Positions 49,949 to 58,211 of a stretch of DNA of 64,000 nt are shown piece after piece. Source of the stretch: Microbispora sp. H11081 (GTDB lineage: Bacteria > Actinomycetota > Actinomycetes > Streptosporangiales > Streptosporangiaceae). The stretch covers positions 110,730 to 174,729 of the forward strand of contig NZ_JABBWV010000015.1 in the NCBI RefSeq assembly GCF_012999535.1. Direction: 5' to 3'. The position numbers and the translations under genes were made by a program. Each line of letters begins with the position of its first letter. Position 1 is the stretch's first letter. The notes beneath the pieces are model-generated. The model did not search any database. It saw only the letters and a list, made by a program, of their open reading frames with translations, and was not told where the DNA came from.

Positions 49949-51019
49949 TTGCTCCACAATCGAATTAGCAGACTGGCCGCCGCCACCATGGGAGGCGCCT
50001 TGCTCATGGCCGCCGCCGCGTGCGGCGGTGGCGACGACGCCTCCACCACGACCGAGGCCTCGGCCGGCGCGTCCTCCGCGCCCGCCGCCGCTCAGGCCAA
50101 GGTGGGCCTGGCGTACGACATCGGCGGCCGTGGCGACGGATCCTTCAACGACGCGGCCGCGGCCGGCCTGGACAAGGCCGTGTCGGAGCTCAAGGTCGAG
50201 AAGAAGGAACTCGAGGCGACCGCGGGCGAGACCGACGCCCAGAAGGAGGAGCGGCTGCGCCTGCTCGCCTCCGGCGGCTACAACCCGGTCATCGCGGTGG
50301 GCTTCGCCTACTCCGCTCCGGTGGCGAAGGTCGCCGCGGAGTTTCCCGACGTCAAGTTCGCCATCGTGGACGACGACGCCGCGAAGGGCGACAACATCAC
50401 CAACCTGATGTTCGCCGAGGAGCAGGGCTCGTTCCTGGTGGGCGTCGCGGCGGCGCTCAAGTCGGAGAAGGGCAACGTCGGCTTCGTGGGCGGCGTCGAC
50501 GTGCCGCTGATCCACAAGTTCGAGGCGGGCTTCGAGGCCGGTGCCAAGGCCGTCAAGCCGGACATCAAGCTCCAGAGCAAGTACCTCACCCAGCCGCCGG
50601 ACTTCAGCGGCTTCGGTGACCCGGCCAAGGGCAAGACGGCCGCGCAGGGCATGTACGACGCAGGCGCGGACGTGGTCTACCAGGCGGCCGGCGGTTCCGG
50701 CGCGGGCGTCTTCGAGGCCGCCAAGGCCGCGAAGGCGACGGCCATCGGCGTCGACTCCGACCAGGCGGCGCTCCCGGCGTACGCCGACTTCAAGGACGTG
50801 ATCATCACCTCGATGATCAAGAAGGTCGACGTGGCGGTCTTCGACTTCCTGCAGAGCTACTCCACCGGCGCGGTGAAGGCCGGTCCGGCGATCTACGACC
50901 TCAAGGCGGGCGGTGTGGACTACTCCACGACCGGCGGCAAGGTCGACGACATCAAGTCGAAGATCGACGAGTACAAGCAGAAGATCATCAACGGCGAGAT
51001 CACGGTCCCGACGTCCTGA
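49949..51019 (+). CDS. BMP-family nucleoside-binding lipoprotein, copy 2
   Basis: Main receptor candidate of the nucleoside importer encoded downstream; 356 residues. Signal peptide and lipobox MAAAACGGG; then an Ala/Thr/Ser linker; binding domain with VGLAYDIGGRGDGSFNDAA, FAEEQGSFLVGVAAAL and GNVGFVGGVDVPLIHKFEAG. TTG 49949 is preceded by GGGGAG, slightly far. The 168-base gap before it contains candidate promoter hexamers only (TTGCGG at 49822, TCTATG at 49846). A strong terminator follows, separating it from the membrane components. Confidence 0.93.
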   Translation: MLHNRISRLAAATMGGALLMAAAACGGGDDASTTTEASAGASSAPAAAQAKVGLAYDIGGRGDGSFNDAAAAGLDKAVSELKVEKKELEATAGETDAQKEERLRLLASGGYNPVIAVGFAYSAPVAKVAAEFPDVKFAIVDDDAAKGDNITNLMFAEEQGSFLVGVAAALKSEKGNVGFVGGVDVPLIHKFEAGFEAGAKAVKPDIKLQSKYLTQPPDFSGFGDPAKGKTAAQGMYDAGADVVYQAAGGSGAGVFEAAKAAKATAIGVDSDQAALPAYADFKDVIITSMIKKVDVAVFDFLQSYSTGAVKAGPAIYDLKAGGVDYSTTGGKVDDIKSKIDEYKQKIINGEITVPTS

Positions 51020-51034
51020 CCTGGGTAAATCGAG

Positions 51035-51061
51035 GGGCCCGGGGGCACCCGCCCCGGGCCC
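51035..51061 (+). terminator. Strong hairpin between receptor and ABC ATPase genes
   Basis: Perfect ten-base arms GGGCCCGGGG (51035-51044) and CCCCGGGCCC (51052-51061) around a seven-base loop, then TTT. Partial termination here would give more receptor than transporter, a common design in ABC importers. Confidence 0.85.
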
Positions 51062-51121
51062 TTTGCTCTACTCTCACTACCACTCGACCGATACCGGGCA
51101 CTCCGCGAGGAGGAGGCCGAC

Positions 51122-52657
51122 ATTACCGCCGCGACCGTTACGGAACCCGCAGTAGAGCTCACGGGAATCACCAAGAGATTCCCGGGCGTCGTCGCCAACA
51201 GCGACATCCACCTCCGCGTCTCCCGAGGGCACATCCACGCCATCGTCGGTGAGAACGGCGCGGGGAAGTCCACCCTGATGAAGATCCTGTACGGGATGCA
51301 GCGTCCAGACGAGGGTGAGATCCGCGTCGAGGGGACGCCTGTGGGCTTCCGCACCCCGGCCGACGCCATCGCCGCCGGCATCGGCATGGTCCACCAGCAC
51401 TTCATGCTGGCCGACAACCTGACGGTGCTGGAGAACGTGGTCCTCGGCAGCGAGCCGCGCCGCGGCGGCCTCGCCCTCGACTTCGCCGCCGCGCGGAAGA
51501 AGATCAAGGAGATCTCCGACGCGTACGGCCTGGGCGTGCGGCCCGACGTGCCGGTCGAGGACCTCGGGGTCGGCGACCGCCAGCGGGTGGAGATCCTGAA
51601 GGTGCTCTACCGGGGCGCCCGCATCCTGATCCTGGACGAGCCGACCGCCGTGCTCGTGCCCCACGAGGTCGAGGAACTGTTCGACAACCTGCGCGGCCTG
51701 GTCCGCGAGGGGCTGACCATCCTGTTCATCTCCCACAAGCTGGACGAGGTGCTGCGGGTCGCCGACGAGATCACCGTCATCCGGCGCGGCACCACCGTGG
51801 CGACCGTGGGCCCCAAGGACGTGACCTCCCGCAAGCTCGCCGAACTCATGGTCGGCAGCGAACTGCCCAGCCCCGAGACCCGCGAGTCGACCGTCACCGA
51901 CGTCGTCGCCCTGTCCGTACGGGACCTGACCGTGCGCACCGGCGACGGGCGGCCGGTGGTCGAGAACGTGAGCTTCGACATCCACAAGGGCGAGGTGCTC
52001 GGCATCGCGGGCGTCGAGGGCAACGGCCAGGCCGAACTGGTCGAGGCGATCATGGGCATGCGCCCCTGCGAGGTGGGCGCGCTCACCCTCGGCGGCGCCG
52101 ACATCTCCCACTGGTCGACCCTGAAACGGCGCGCGGGCGGCATCGGCTACATCCCCGAGGACCGGCACAGGCACGGCCTGCTGCTGGAGTCACCGCTCTG
52201 GGAGAACCGCATCCTCGGCCACCAGACCCGCAGGCCCAACGTCAAGGGCCCATGGATCGACCGCTCAGGCGCGCGGGCCGACACCCGGCGCATCGTCGAG
52301 GAGTACGACGTGCGCACCCCCGGCATCGACGTGGACGCGGCCACGCTGTCCGGCGGCAACCAGCAGAAGCTCATCGTCGGGCGGGAGATGAGCGGCGATC
52401 CCGTGCTGCTCATCGCCAGCCACCCCACCCGCGGCGTGGACATCGGCGCGCAGGCGGCGATCTGGGACCACCTGCGCACCGCGCGCGCCGCCGGGCTGGC
52501 CGTGCTGCTGATCTCGGCGGACCTGGACGAGCTGATCGGGCTGTCCGACACGCTCAAGGTCATCCTGCGCGGCAGGATCGTCGCCGACGTCGATCCCGCG
52601 AACGCGACCCCCGAGCAACTGGGCTCGGCGATGACCGGCGCCGGGGAGGGCGTATGA
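51122..52657 (+). CDS. Nucleoside ABC importer ATPase (RbsA-like, two domains), ATT start
   Basis: Duplicated ABC ATPase of 511 residues powering uptake with the two permeases that follow. First domain: Walker A GENGAGKST, Walker B LILDEPTAVL; second domain: degenerate Walker A GVEGNGQAELVE and signature LSGGNQQKLIVGREM. The first ATG in frame (51278) lies after Walker A and cannot be the start. No ATG, GTG, TTG or CTG fits upstream; ATT 51122 has GAGGAGGAGG (51107-51116) five bases ahead and gives the family N-terminus (VELTGITKRFPGVVANSDI). It appears to be a rare AUU start. The stop overlaps the next start (ATGA). Confidence 0.9.
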   Translation: MTAATVTEPAVELTGITKRFPGVVANSDIHLRVSRGHIHAIVGENGAGKSTLMKILYGMQRPDEGEIRVEGTPVGFRTPADAIAAGIGMVHQHFMLADNLTVLENVVLGSEPRRGGLALDFAAARKKIKEISDAYGLGVRPDVPVEDLGVGDRQRVEILKVLYRGARILILDEPTAVLVPHEVEELFDNLRGLVREGLTILFISHKLDEVLRVADEITVIRRGTTVATVGPKDVTSRKLAELMVGSELPSPETRESTVTDVVALSVRDLTVRTGDGRPVVENVSFDIHKGEVLGIAGVEGNGQAELVEAIMGMRPCEVGALTLGGADISHWSTLKRRAGGIGYIPEDRHRHGLLLESPLWENRILGHQTRRPNVKGPWIDRSGARADTRRIVEEYDVRTPGIDVDAATLSGGNQQKLIVGREMSGDPVLLIASHPTRGVDIGAQAAIWDHLRTARAAGLAVLLISADLDELIGLSDTLKVILRGRIVADVDPANATPEQLGSAMTGAGEGV

Positions 52658-53784
52658 ACGGGTTCGTCGACCGGCTGCTCGGCCGGGTGCGCCTCGGCGG
52701 CTGGCTCGGCGTCGCCGCGCCGGTCATCGCGGTCGTCTTCGCGGTGCTCATCACCTCGGGGGTCCTGCTCGTCGCGGGCAAGGATCCGATCGAGGCGTTC
52801 ACCACCCTCGCGGACTACGGCACCCAGCCGCGGTCGATGGCCATGATCCTCAACACCGGGGTCATGTACTACATCTCCGCGCTCGCGGTCGCCGTCGGCT
52901 TCCGGATGAACCTCTTCAACATCGGCGTGGACGGCCAGTATCGCCTCGCAGCCGTGGTCGCCGCCGCCGTCGGCGGCGCCGCCGTGGTCCCCGGCGTGCT
53001 CAACATCGTCCTCGTGGTGGTCTCCGCGGTGGTCGTCGGCGCGCTGTGGGCCGCGATCGCGGGCCTGCTCCGGGTCTACCGGGGCGTGAGCGAGGTCATC
53101 TCGACCATCATGCTGAACGCCATCGCGACGGGCCTCGGGGCGTGGCTGGTCAGCGAGCACTTCGGCGTGCTGACCGGCAACGACCTCGGCACCCGGCCGA
53201 TCCCCGACGACGCGCACATGCCGGGCATCCCGCTCATCGCCGGCACGCCGGTGCTGGTCAACGGGTTCATCGTGGTCGCGGTCCTGCTCGGGATCGCGTA
53301 CTGGCTGGTGCTCAACCGCACCCGGTTCGGCTTCGAACTGCGGGCGACCGGCAAGTCCGAGACCGCGGCGGTGGCGAGCGGCGTCAGCGTCAAGAAGATG
53401 ATCGTCGTCACGATGGTCATGTCGGGAGCCGTCGCCGGTCTGATCGGCATGCCGGAACTGCTCGGCGCCTCCTACAAGTACAGCAACAACTTCCCGGCCG
53501 GCCTCGGCTTCACCGGCATCGCGATCGCCCTGCTCGGCCGCAACAACCCGGTCGGCATGGCGGTCGGCGCGCTGCTGTGGAGCTTCCTGGAGAACTCGTC
53601 CAACCAGCTCCAGCTGCTCGACATCTCCAAGGAGATCGTCCAGATCATGCAGGGGGTCATCGTGCTCTCGGTGATCATCGCGTACGAGCTGGTCCACCGC
53701 TACCGGATCGTGGCCGAGCAGCGCCGGGTCAGCAGGGAGCTGGCCGCCCCTGCGGAGCCGCCGAAGGCGGAGGCGGCGGTATGA
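52654..53784 (+). CDS. Nucleoside ABC importer permease 1
   Basis: BPD_transp_2-type permease of 376 residues with about nine or ten helices. Conserved blocks: RMNLFNIGVDGQYRLAAVV (about residue 88), GVSEVISTIMLNAIATGLG, and FTGIAIALLGRNNPVGM, which carries the GhalLGrnnP signature of this family. A cytoplasmic C-terminal tail follows. ATG 52654 overlaps the ATPase stop by four bases. Works with the next gene as a heterodimeric channel. Confidence 0.93.
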   Translation: MNGFVDRLLGRVRLGGWLGVAAPVIAVVFAVLITSGVLLVAGKDPIEAFTTLADYGTQPRSMAMILNTGVMYYISALAVAVGFRMNLFNIGVDGQYRLAAVVAAAVGGAAVVPGVLNIVLVVVSAVVVGALWAAIAGLLRVYRGVSEVISTIMLNAIATGLGAWLVSEHFGVLTGNDLGTRPIPDDAHMPGIPLIAGTPVLVNGFIVVAVLLGIAYWLVLNRTRFGFELRATGKSETAAVASGVSVKKMIVVTMVMSGAVAGLIGMPELLGASYKYSNNFPAGLGFTGIAIALLGRNNPVGMAVGALLWSFLENSSNQLQLLDISKEIVQIMQGVIVLSVIIAYELVHRYRIVAEQRRVSRELAAPAEPPKAEAAV

Positions 53785-53812
53785 GGCGCCCGGACGGAAT
53801 CGAGGAGACGGC

Positions 53813-55084
53813 ATGACGGCGACGGACCTCCCGGTCGACCGCCCGGTCGAAACGCCCCCGGCGCGGCGCTTCCGGCTGTCGGCGCCGGTCCTCCTGCTCG
53901 GCATGGCCGGGCTGCTGGTGCTGCTGTCGATCGCGCGGCTGGTGACCGGCGCGAACGACATCACCTCGGCGGGCACGGTCAGCGCCGCGCTCGGCCTCGC
54001 CGTGCCGATCGGGCTCGCCGGTCTCGGCGGCCTGTGGTCGGAGCGGGCCGGCGTCGTCAACATCGGCCTCGAAGGCATGATGGTGCTCGGCACCTGGTTC
54101 GGCGCCTGGGGCGCCATCCAGTTCCACAACCCCTGGGCGGGCGTGCTCGCCGGCGCCATCGGCGGGGCGCTGGGCGCGGCGATCCACGCCGTCGCCACCG
54201 TGACCTTCGGCGTCGACCACATCATCTCCGGTGTGGCGATCAACATCGTCGGCCTGGGCTTCACCCAATATCTGTCCCAGCTCGTCTTCGACGGCATGCC
54301 GGGCGGCGGGACGAAGAACTCGCCGCCGCTGCCCAAGATGGGCACGGTGAGCCTGGGCTTCCTCGACGACCCGCTGCGTACGGTCGAGGCCAAGCACTGG
54401 TTCGTGCTGTCGGACTTCGTGGGTGTGCTGCGGGGCATCACCCAGGGTGTGTCGTTGTTCACGATCCTGGCGATCCTGCTGGTCCCGCTGTCGGTCTACA
54501 TCCTGTGGCGCACGCCGTTCGGCCTGCGGCTGCGGGCGTGCGGCGAGCGTCCGGTCGCGGCGGAGTCGCTGGGCGTCAACGTCTACCTGTACAAGTGGGC
54601 CGCCGTGATCGTCTCCGGCGTGCTCGCCGGCCTCGGCGGCGCGTTCCTGTCGATCGTGGCGGCGGGAATCTACCGGGACGGGCAGACGGGCGGCCGCGGC
54701 TACATCGGCCTGGCCGCCATGATCTTCGGCAACTGGCGTCCCGGCGGGCTCGCCGGAGGCGCGGCGCTGTTCGGCTACACCGACGCCCTCCAGCTCCGCC
54801 AGGGCGGAATCTCGGTGCACGCGCTGCTGCTCGTCGTCGCGCTGCTGCTCGCCGCCGTGGCGGTCTACCAACTCGTACGGCAGCGGCGCGGGGTCGCGGC
54901 CCTGATCACCGGGATCGTGGCGGTCGCGGTGTTCGTGGTGTTCGCCCTGACGGACACCGTTCCTGAGCAGTTCACCTCGTTCACCCCCCACCTGACCACG
55001 CTGCTGGTGCTGTCACTGGCCTCACAGCGGCTGCGCATGCCGGCGGCGGACGGCGTCCCGTACCGAAGGGGGCAGGCGAAATGA
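53813..55084 (+). CDS. Nucleoside ABC importer permease 2
   Basis: Second BPD_transp_2-type permease, 423 residues. Conserved blocks: LWSERAGVVNIGLEGMMVLG, FGVDHIISGVAINIVGLG, and RGYIGLAAMIFGNWRPGG near the end of the transport domain. Two extra hydrophobic stretches in the last 60 residues extend the family core. It begins 28 bases after permease 1, and its stop overlaps the cdd start (ATGA), tying transport to salvage. Confidence 0.93.
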   Translation: MTATDLPVDRPVETPPARRFRLSAPVLLLGMAGLLVLLSIARLVTGANDITSAGTVSAALGLAVPIGLAGLGGLWSERAGVVNIGLEGMMVLGTWFGAWGAIQFHNPWAGVLAGAIGGALGAAIHAVATVTFGVDHIISGVAINIVGLGFTQYLSQLVFDGMPGGGTKNSPPLPKMGTVSLGFLDDPLRTVEAKHWFVLSDFVGVLRGITQGVSLFTILAILLVPLSVYILWRTPFGLRLRACGERPVAAESLGVNVYLYKWAAVIVSGVLAGLGGAFLSIVAAGIYRDGQTGGRGYIGLAAMIFGNWRPGGLAGGAALFGYTDALQLRQGGISVHALLLVVALLLAAVAVYQLVRQRRGVAALITGIVAVAVFVVFALTDTVPEQFTSFTPHLTTLLVLSLASQRLRMPAADGVPYRRGQAK

Positions 55085-55470
55085 GCATCGACTGGGAGGC
55101 GCTGCGGGTCGCGGCCCGCGAGGCCATGGCCCACGCGTACGCGCCGTACTCCAAGTTTCCCGTGGGGGCGGCGGCGCTCGTCGACGACGGCAGGATCGTG
55201 ACCGGCTGCAACGTGGAGAACGCGTCGTACGGCGTCGGGCTGTGCGCCGAGTGCGGGCTCGTCTCCGCGCTGCACGCGGGCGGCGGCGGCCGGCTGGTCG
55301 CCTTCACGTGTGTGGACGGCCACGGCGAACTGCTGATGCCGTGCGGGCGCTGCCGCCAGTTGCTGTTCGAGCACGGCGGCGCCGAGTTGCTGGTGGAGAC
55401 GCCCGAGGGGCCGATGCGGATGGCGGACTTCCTGCCATTCGCCTTCGGGCCCGACGACCTGTCGCGATAG
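55081..55470 (+). CDS. cdd: Cytidine deaminase
   Basis: Deaminates cytidine and deoxycytidine to uridine forms after import. The 129-residue tetrameric-type enzyme has AYAPYSKFPVGAAAL, NVENASYGVGLCAECG with the zinc cysteine and catalytic Glu, and PCGRCRQLLFE with the other two zinc cysteines. Start ATG 55081 is fixed by the four-base overlap with permease 2. Confidence 0.95.
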   Translation: MSIDWEALRVAAREAMAHAYAPYSKFPVGAAALVDDGRIVTGCNVENASYGVGLCAECGLVSALHAGGGGRLVAFTCVDGHGELLMPCGRCRQLLFEHGGAELLVETPEGPMRMADFLPFAFGPDDLSR

Positions 55471-55480
55471 AGGGGGAAGT

Positions 55481-56767
55481 GTGGGGTTCGACGCGATCGA
55501 GGTCATCATCGCCAAGCGTGACCGCGGTGAGCTGCCGACCGCCCAGATCGACTGGGTGATCGACGCGTACACGCGGGGCGAGGTGGCCGACGAGCAGATG
55601 TCGGCGCTGCTGATGGCGATCCTGCTCAACGGCATGAACCGCAGGGAGATCGCGGACTGGACCCAGGCCATGATCAGGTCGGGGGAGCGGATGGACTGGT
55701 CCGCCCTCGACCGGCCCACCGCCGACAAGCACTCCACCGGAGGGGTCGGCGACAAGATCACCCTGCCGCTCGCCCCGCTCGTCGCCGCCTGCGGGGCGTA
55801 CGTGCCGCAGCTGTCCGGGCGGGGCCTCGGGCACACCGGCGGCACGCTGGACAAGCTGGAGTCGATCCCCGGCTGGCGGGCGTCGCTGTCGAACGACGAG
55901 ATGCTCGGCGTGATCCGCTCGGCCGGGGCCGTCGTGTGCGCGGCGGGCGCGGGCCTCGCCCCTGCCGACAAGAAGCTCTACGCGCTGCGCGACGTCACCG
56001 GCACTGTCGAGTCGATCCCGCTGATCGCCTCCTCGATCATGTCGAAGAAGATCGCCGAGGGCACGGGGTCGCTCGTGCTCGACGTGAAGGCGGGCTCGGG
56101 CGCGTTCATGAAGAACGTGGACGACGCGCGCGAGCTGGCTCAGGCGATGGTCGAGCTCGGCACCGACGCCGGGGTGCGCACGGTGGCCCTGCTGACCGCC
56201 ATGGACCGGCCGCTGGGCCTCAAGGTGGGCAACGCGCTGGAGGTGGAGGAGGCCGTTGAAGTGCTAGCCGGAGGCGGCCCCGCCGACGTGGTCGAGCTCA
56301 CCGTACGGCTGGCGCGGGAGATGCTGGAGGCCGCCGGGGTGCAGGACGCCAGGGACCCCGAGGAGGCGCTCAAGGACGGCTCGGCGATGGACGCCTGGCG
56401 GCGCATGATCATCGCGCAGGGCGGCGACCCGGACGCGCCGCTGCCGAAGGCCGCCGAGTCCGCCGTGGTCACCGCTCCCGCCTCCGGCACGCTGCGCACG
56501 CTCGACGCGCTCAAGGTCGGCCTGGCGGCATGGCGGCTCGGCGCGGGGCGGGCCCGCAAGGAGGACCCGGTCTCGGCGGGCGCGGGCGTCGTCCTGCACG
56601 CCAAGCCGGGCGACGCCGTACGCGAGGGCGCGCCGCTGCTGACCCTCTACGCCGACGCGGCCGGCCGGTTCGACCGGGCGCTCCAGGCACTCGACGGGGC
56701 GTACGAGATCGGCGCGGACGGCGGCGTGGACCTGCTGCCGCTGGTCATCGACCGCCTGACGGCCTGA
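55481..56767 (+). CDS. deoA: Thymidine/pyrimidine-nucleoside phosphorylase
   Basis: Phosphorolysis of thymidine, deoxyuridine or uridine to base and sugar phosphate; last gene of the uptake-salvage operon. The 428-residue protein shows KHSTGGVGDKITLPLAPLVA, the family signature LSGRGLGHTGGTLDKLESI, and DVKAGSGAFMK. The C-terminal PYNP domain carries KEDPVSAGAGVVLHAKPGD. GTG 55481 has AGGGGGAAG ahead, 10 bases after cdd. The symbol assumes the deoA type rather than pdp; the two are hard to separate by eye. Confidence 0.92.
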   Translation: MGFDAIEVIIAKRDRGELPTAQIDWVIDAYTRGEVADEQMSALLMAILLNGMNRREIADWTQAMIRSGERMDWSALDRPTADKHSTGGVGDKITLPLAPLVAACGAYVPQLSGRGLGHTGGTLDKLESIPGWRASLSNDEMLGVIRSAGAVVCAAGAGLAPADKKLYALRDVTGTVESIPLIASSIMSKKIAEGTGSLVLDVKAGSGAFMKNVDDARELAQAMVELGTDAGVRTVALLTAMDRPLGLKVGNALEVEEAVEVLAGGGPADVVELTVRLAREMLEAAGVQDARDPEEALKDGSAMDAWRRMIIAQGGDPDAPLPKAAESAVVTAPASGTLRTLDALKVGLAAWRLGAGRARKEDPVSAGAGVVLHAKPGDAVREGAPLLTLYADAAGRFDRALQALDGAYEIGADGGVDLLPLVIDRLTA

Positions 56768-56791
56768 GACACCCGTCCCGCAGGGAGAACC

Positions 56792-57610
56792 GTGCCCGAG
56801 CACCGAGGCATCCGGCAGGTCGAGATCGGCGTCGCCGACCTGGCGCGCTCGCTCGACTTCTACCGCGACGTGCTGGATCTCACCCCCGTGGACGGCCCGT
56901 CCCGGGGGCAGGGCGTCGCCTGGCTGGCCGCGGGGCCCGCGCTGCTCAAACTGGTCGAGACGGGCGACGGCGACCTCGGCGGCTGGGTGAACGACGACCT
57001 CCAGCGCGGCATCCGGCACATCGGCTTCAAGGTGGGAGACGTCGACCTGCGGGCGGAGCGCGTGCGCGACGCCGGGGCGCCCTTCACACTGCCGCCGCTC
57101 GACGCGGTCGGCGGCGTGCGCATCGCGTTCTTCCAGGACCCTGACGGCGCCCACCTGGAGATCACCTCCGGCTATCTGCGGTATCACCGGGTCGCCTCGC
57201 CGGGGCCGGCCGAGCGGGAACGGCTGGCCGCGCTGGCCAGGCCGCGTACGGCGCCGCCGGTCTTCGACCACGTGGCGGTCACGTCCGCCGATCTCGGCGC
57301 CGCGCTGGCCTTCTACCGGGACACGCTGGGCTACGAGGTGATCGGCCAGATAACGCAGGACCAGGACCCGCGCGGCTTCCTGATCACCTATCTGCTGGCC
57401 GGGGAGGCGGTCCTGGAGGTGTTCACCTTCACCGCTCCGACGACCGCGAGCCCGTGGACCCCCGATCCGTGCCGGCACGGCTTCCGGCACGTCGCGGTAG
57501 CCGTGGAGGACCCGCAGGAGGAGGCCGCGCGGCTGGTGGCCGCCGGGGCGCGGGTCGAGGCGGACGGCCTGCTCGTCGATCCCGACGGCGTCCCTCTCCG
57601 CCCCTTCTGA
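56792..57610 (+). CDS. Tandem VOC-superfamily protein
   Basis: A 272-residue protein of two vicinal-oxygen-chelate modules: residues about 5-125 (RQVEIGVADLARSLDFYRDV, FFQDPDGAHLEITSGY) and about 155-270 (FDHVAVTSADLGAALAFYRD, FRHVAVAVEDPQEEAARL, DPDGVPLRPF). Metal-binding His/Glu positions are partly present (H in VFDHVAV, E in LEITSG and LEVFTF), so it may be a glyoxalase- or dioxygenase-like enzyme or a binding protein. GTG 56792 follows AGGGAG, 24 bases after deoA, so it may be co-transcribed with the salvage genes. Confidence 0.82.
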   Translation: MPEHRGIRQVEIGVADLARSLDFYRDVLDLTPVDGPSRGQGVAWLAAGPALLKLVETGDGDLGGWVNDDLQRGIRHIGFKVGDVDLRAERVRDAGAPFTLPPLDAVGGVRIAFFQDPDGAHLEITSGYLRYHRVASPGPAERERLAALARPRTAPPVFDHVAVTSADLGAALAFYRDTLGYEVIGQITQDQDPRGFLITYLLAGEAVLEVFTFTAPTTASPWTPDPCRHGFRHVAVAVEDPQEEAARLVAAGARVEADGLLVDPDGVPLRPF

Positions 57611-57644
57611 CCACGCGGGGACGCGCCGGTGTCTGTCTTTTGGG

Positions 57645-58109
57645 TCAGCGAGGGCGCGGGGCGTCGTCCGGGCCGGGAGGCACGCGGCCGGCGTTCACGA
57701 GGTGCGGGGACAGGTGCGCGGACAGGACGGCCCGGTGGGTGGCGATCGCCTCCGCGTGCCTCCGCCGGCCTTCCTCGGTGACGTGGACGAACACGCCGCG
57801 CCTGTCCGCCTTGCACATCTCACGGGTGACAAGCCCCTCGCGCTCCAGCCGTGCGATGAGGCGCGACAGCGCGCTCTGGCTGAGGTGGACCTGGCCGGCG
57901 AGTTCCTGAACGCGGAACTGGGCCGCCTCCGGCTCCGCGCAGGCCGGCTGTGCGTCCGTCAGGCGCTCCAGCACTTCGAACTCGCTCACGCCGAGCCCGT
58001 GCCTGTCGCTCAGCTCCCGCTCCAGGGCGCACGACACCTCGGCGTACCTGGCGAGCAGTTCGCGCCAGGCCGCGACCACGAAGCCGGTGTCGGTGCCGGT
58101 GTCGTTCAC
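57645..58109 (-). CDS. MarR-family transcriptional regulator
   Basis: A 154-residue winged-helix regulator: ELSDRHGLGVSEFEVLERL, VQELAGQVHLSQSALSRLIA, REGLVTREMCKADRRGVFVH. Start GTG 58109; longer in-frame readings extend into the ATGC-rich operator region and produce a His/Met-rich N-terminus, which is not credible. Divergent from an MFS transporter gene with a cluster of palindromes between, the common MarR-efflux arrangement. The cysteine in the wing (EMCKADRRG) is unusual and might be redox-sensitive. Confidence 0.9.
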   Translation of the reverse strand: MNDTGTDTGFVVAAWRELLARYAEVSCALERELSDRHGLGVSEFEVLERLTDAQPACAEPEAAQFRVQELAGQVHLSQSALSRLIARLEREGLVTREMCKADRRGVFVHVTEEGRRRHAEAIATHRAVLSAHLSPHLVNAGRVPPGPDDAPRPR

Positions 58110-58131
58110 GTGAGACCGCCTTTCTCCGCGC

Positions 58132-58137
58132 ACCATA
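58132..58137 (-). promoter_or_regulatory. Candidate -10 of the marR promoter
   Basis: TATGGT on the minus strand, just downstream of the ATGCGTACGCAT palindrome, which would occupy the -10/-35 spacer. Confidence 0.4.
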
Positions 58138-58139
58138 CC

Positions 58140-58189
58140 ATGCGTACGCATTAGATGCACACGCATCAGTTGCTTGTGCATTTGATGCA
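58140..58189. promoter_or_regulatory. Cluster of MarR operator-like palindromes
   Basis: Three inverted repeats built on the same ATGC/GCAT half-site: ATGCGTACGCAT (58140-58151, perfect), GATGC-ACAC-GCATC (58154-58167) and TGCAT-TTG-ATGCA (58177-58189). They lie between the two divergent -10 elements and could bind several dimers. Confidence 0.75.
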
Positions 58190-58197
58190 TGTGCATG

Positions 58198-58203
58198 TAC
58201 CTT
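58198..58203 (+). promoter_or_regulatory. Candidate -10 of the MFS promoter, leaderless
   Basis: TACCTT ends 8 bases before ATG 58212; no ribosome site is present. The operator cluster covers the region where the -35 would be. Confidence 0.45.
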
Positions 58204-58211
58204 CCCGTTCC

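Noticed and set aside
52147..54462. Long antisense frame (about 770 codons) under the nucleoside ABC genes
   Set aside because: Composition is Arg/Asp/His-rich shadow sequence; the plus strand encodes complete permease and ATPase motifs with overlapping starts and stops.
58110..58196. His/Met-rich N-terminal extension of the MarR protein
   Set aside because: It is a translation of the ATGC/GCAT operator repeats; a GTG start after them gives the normal MarR N-terminus.
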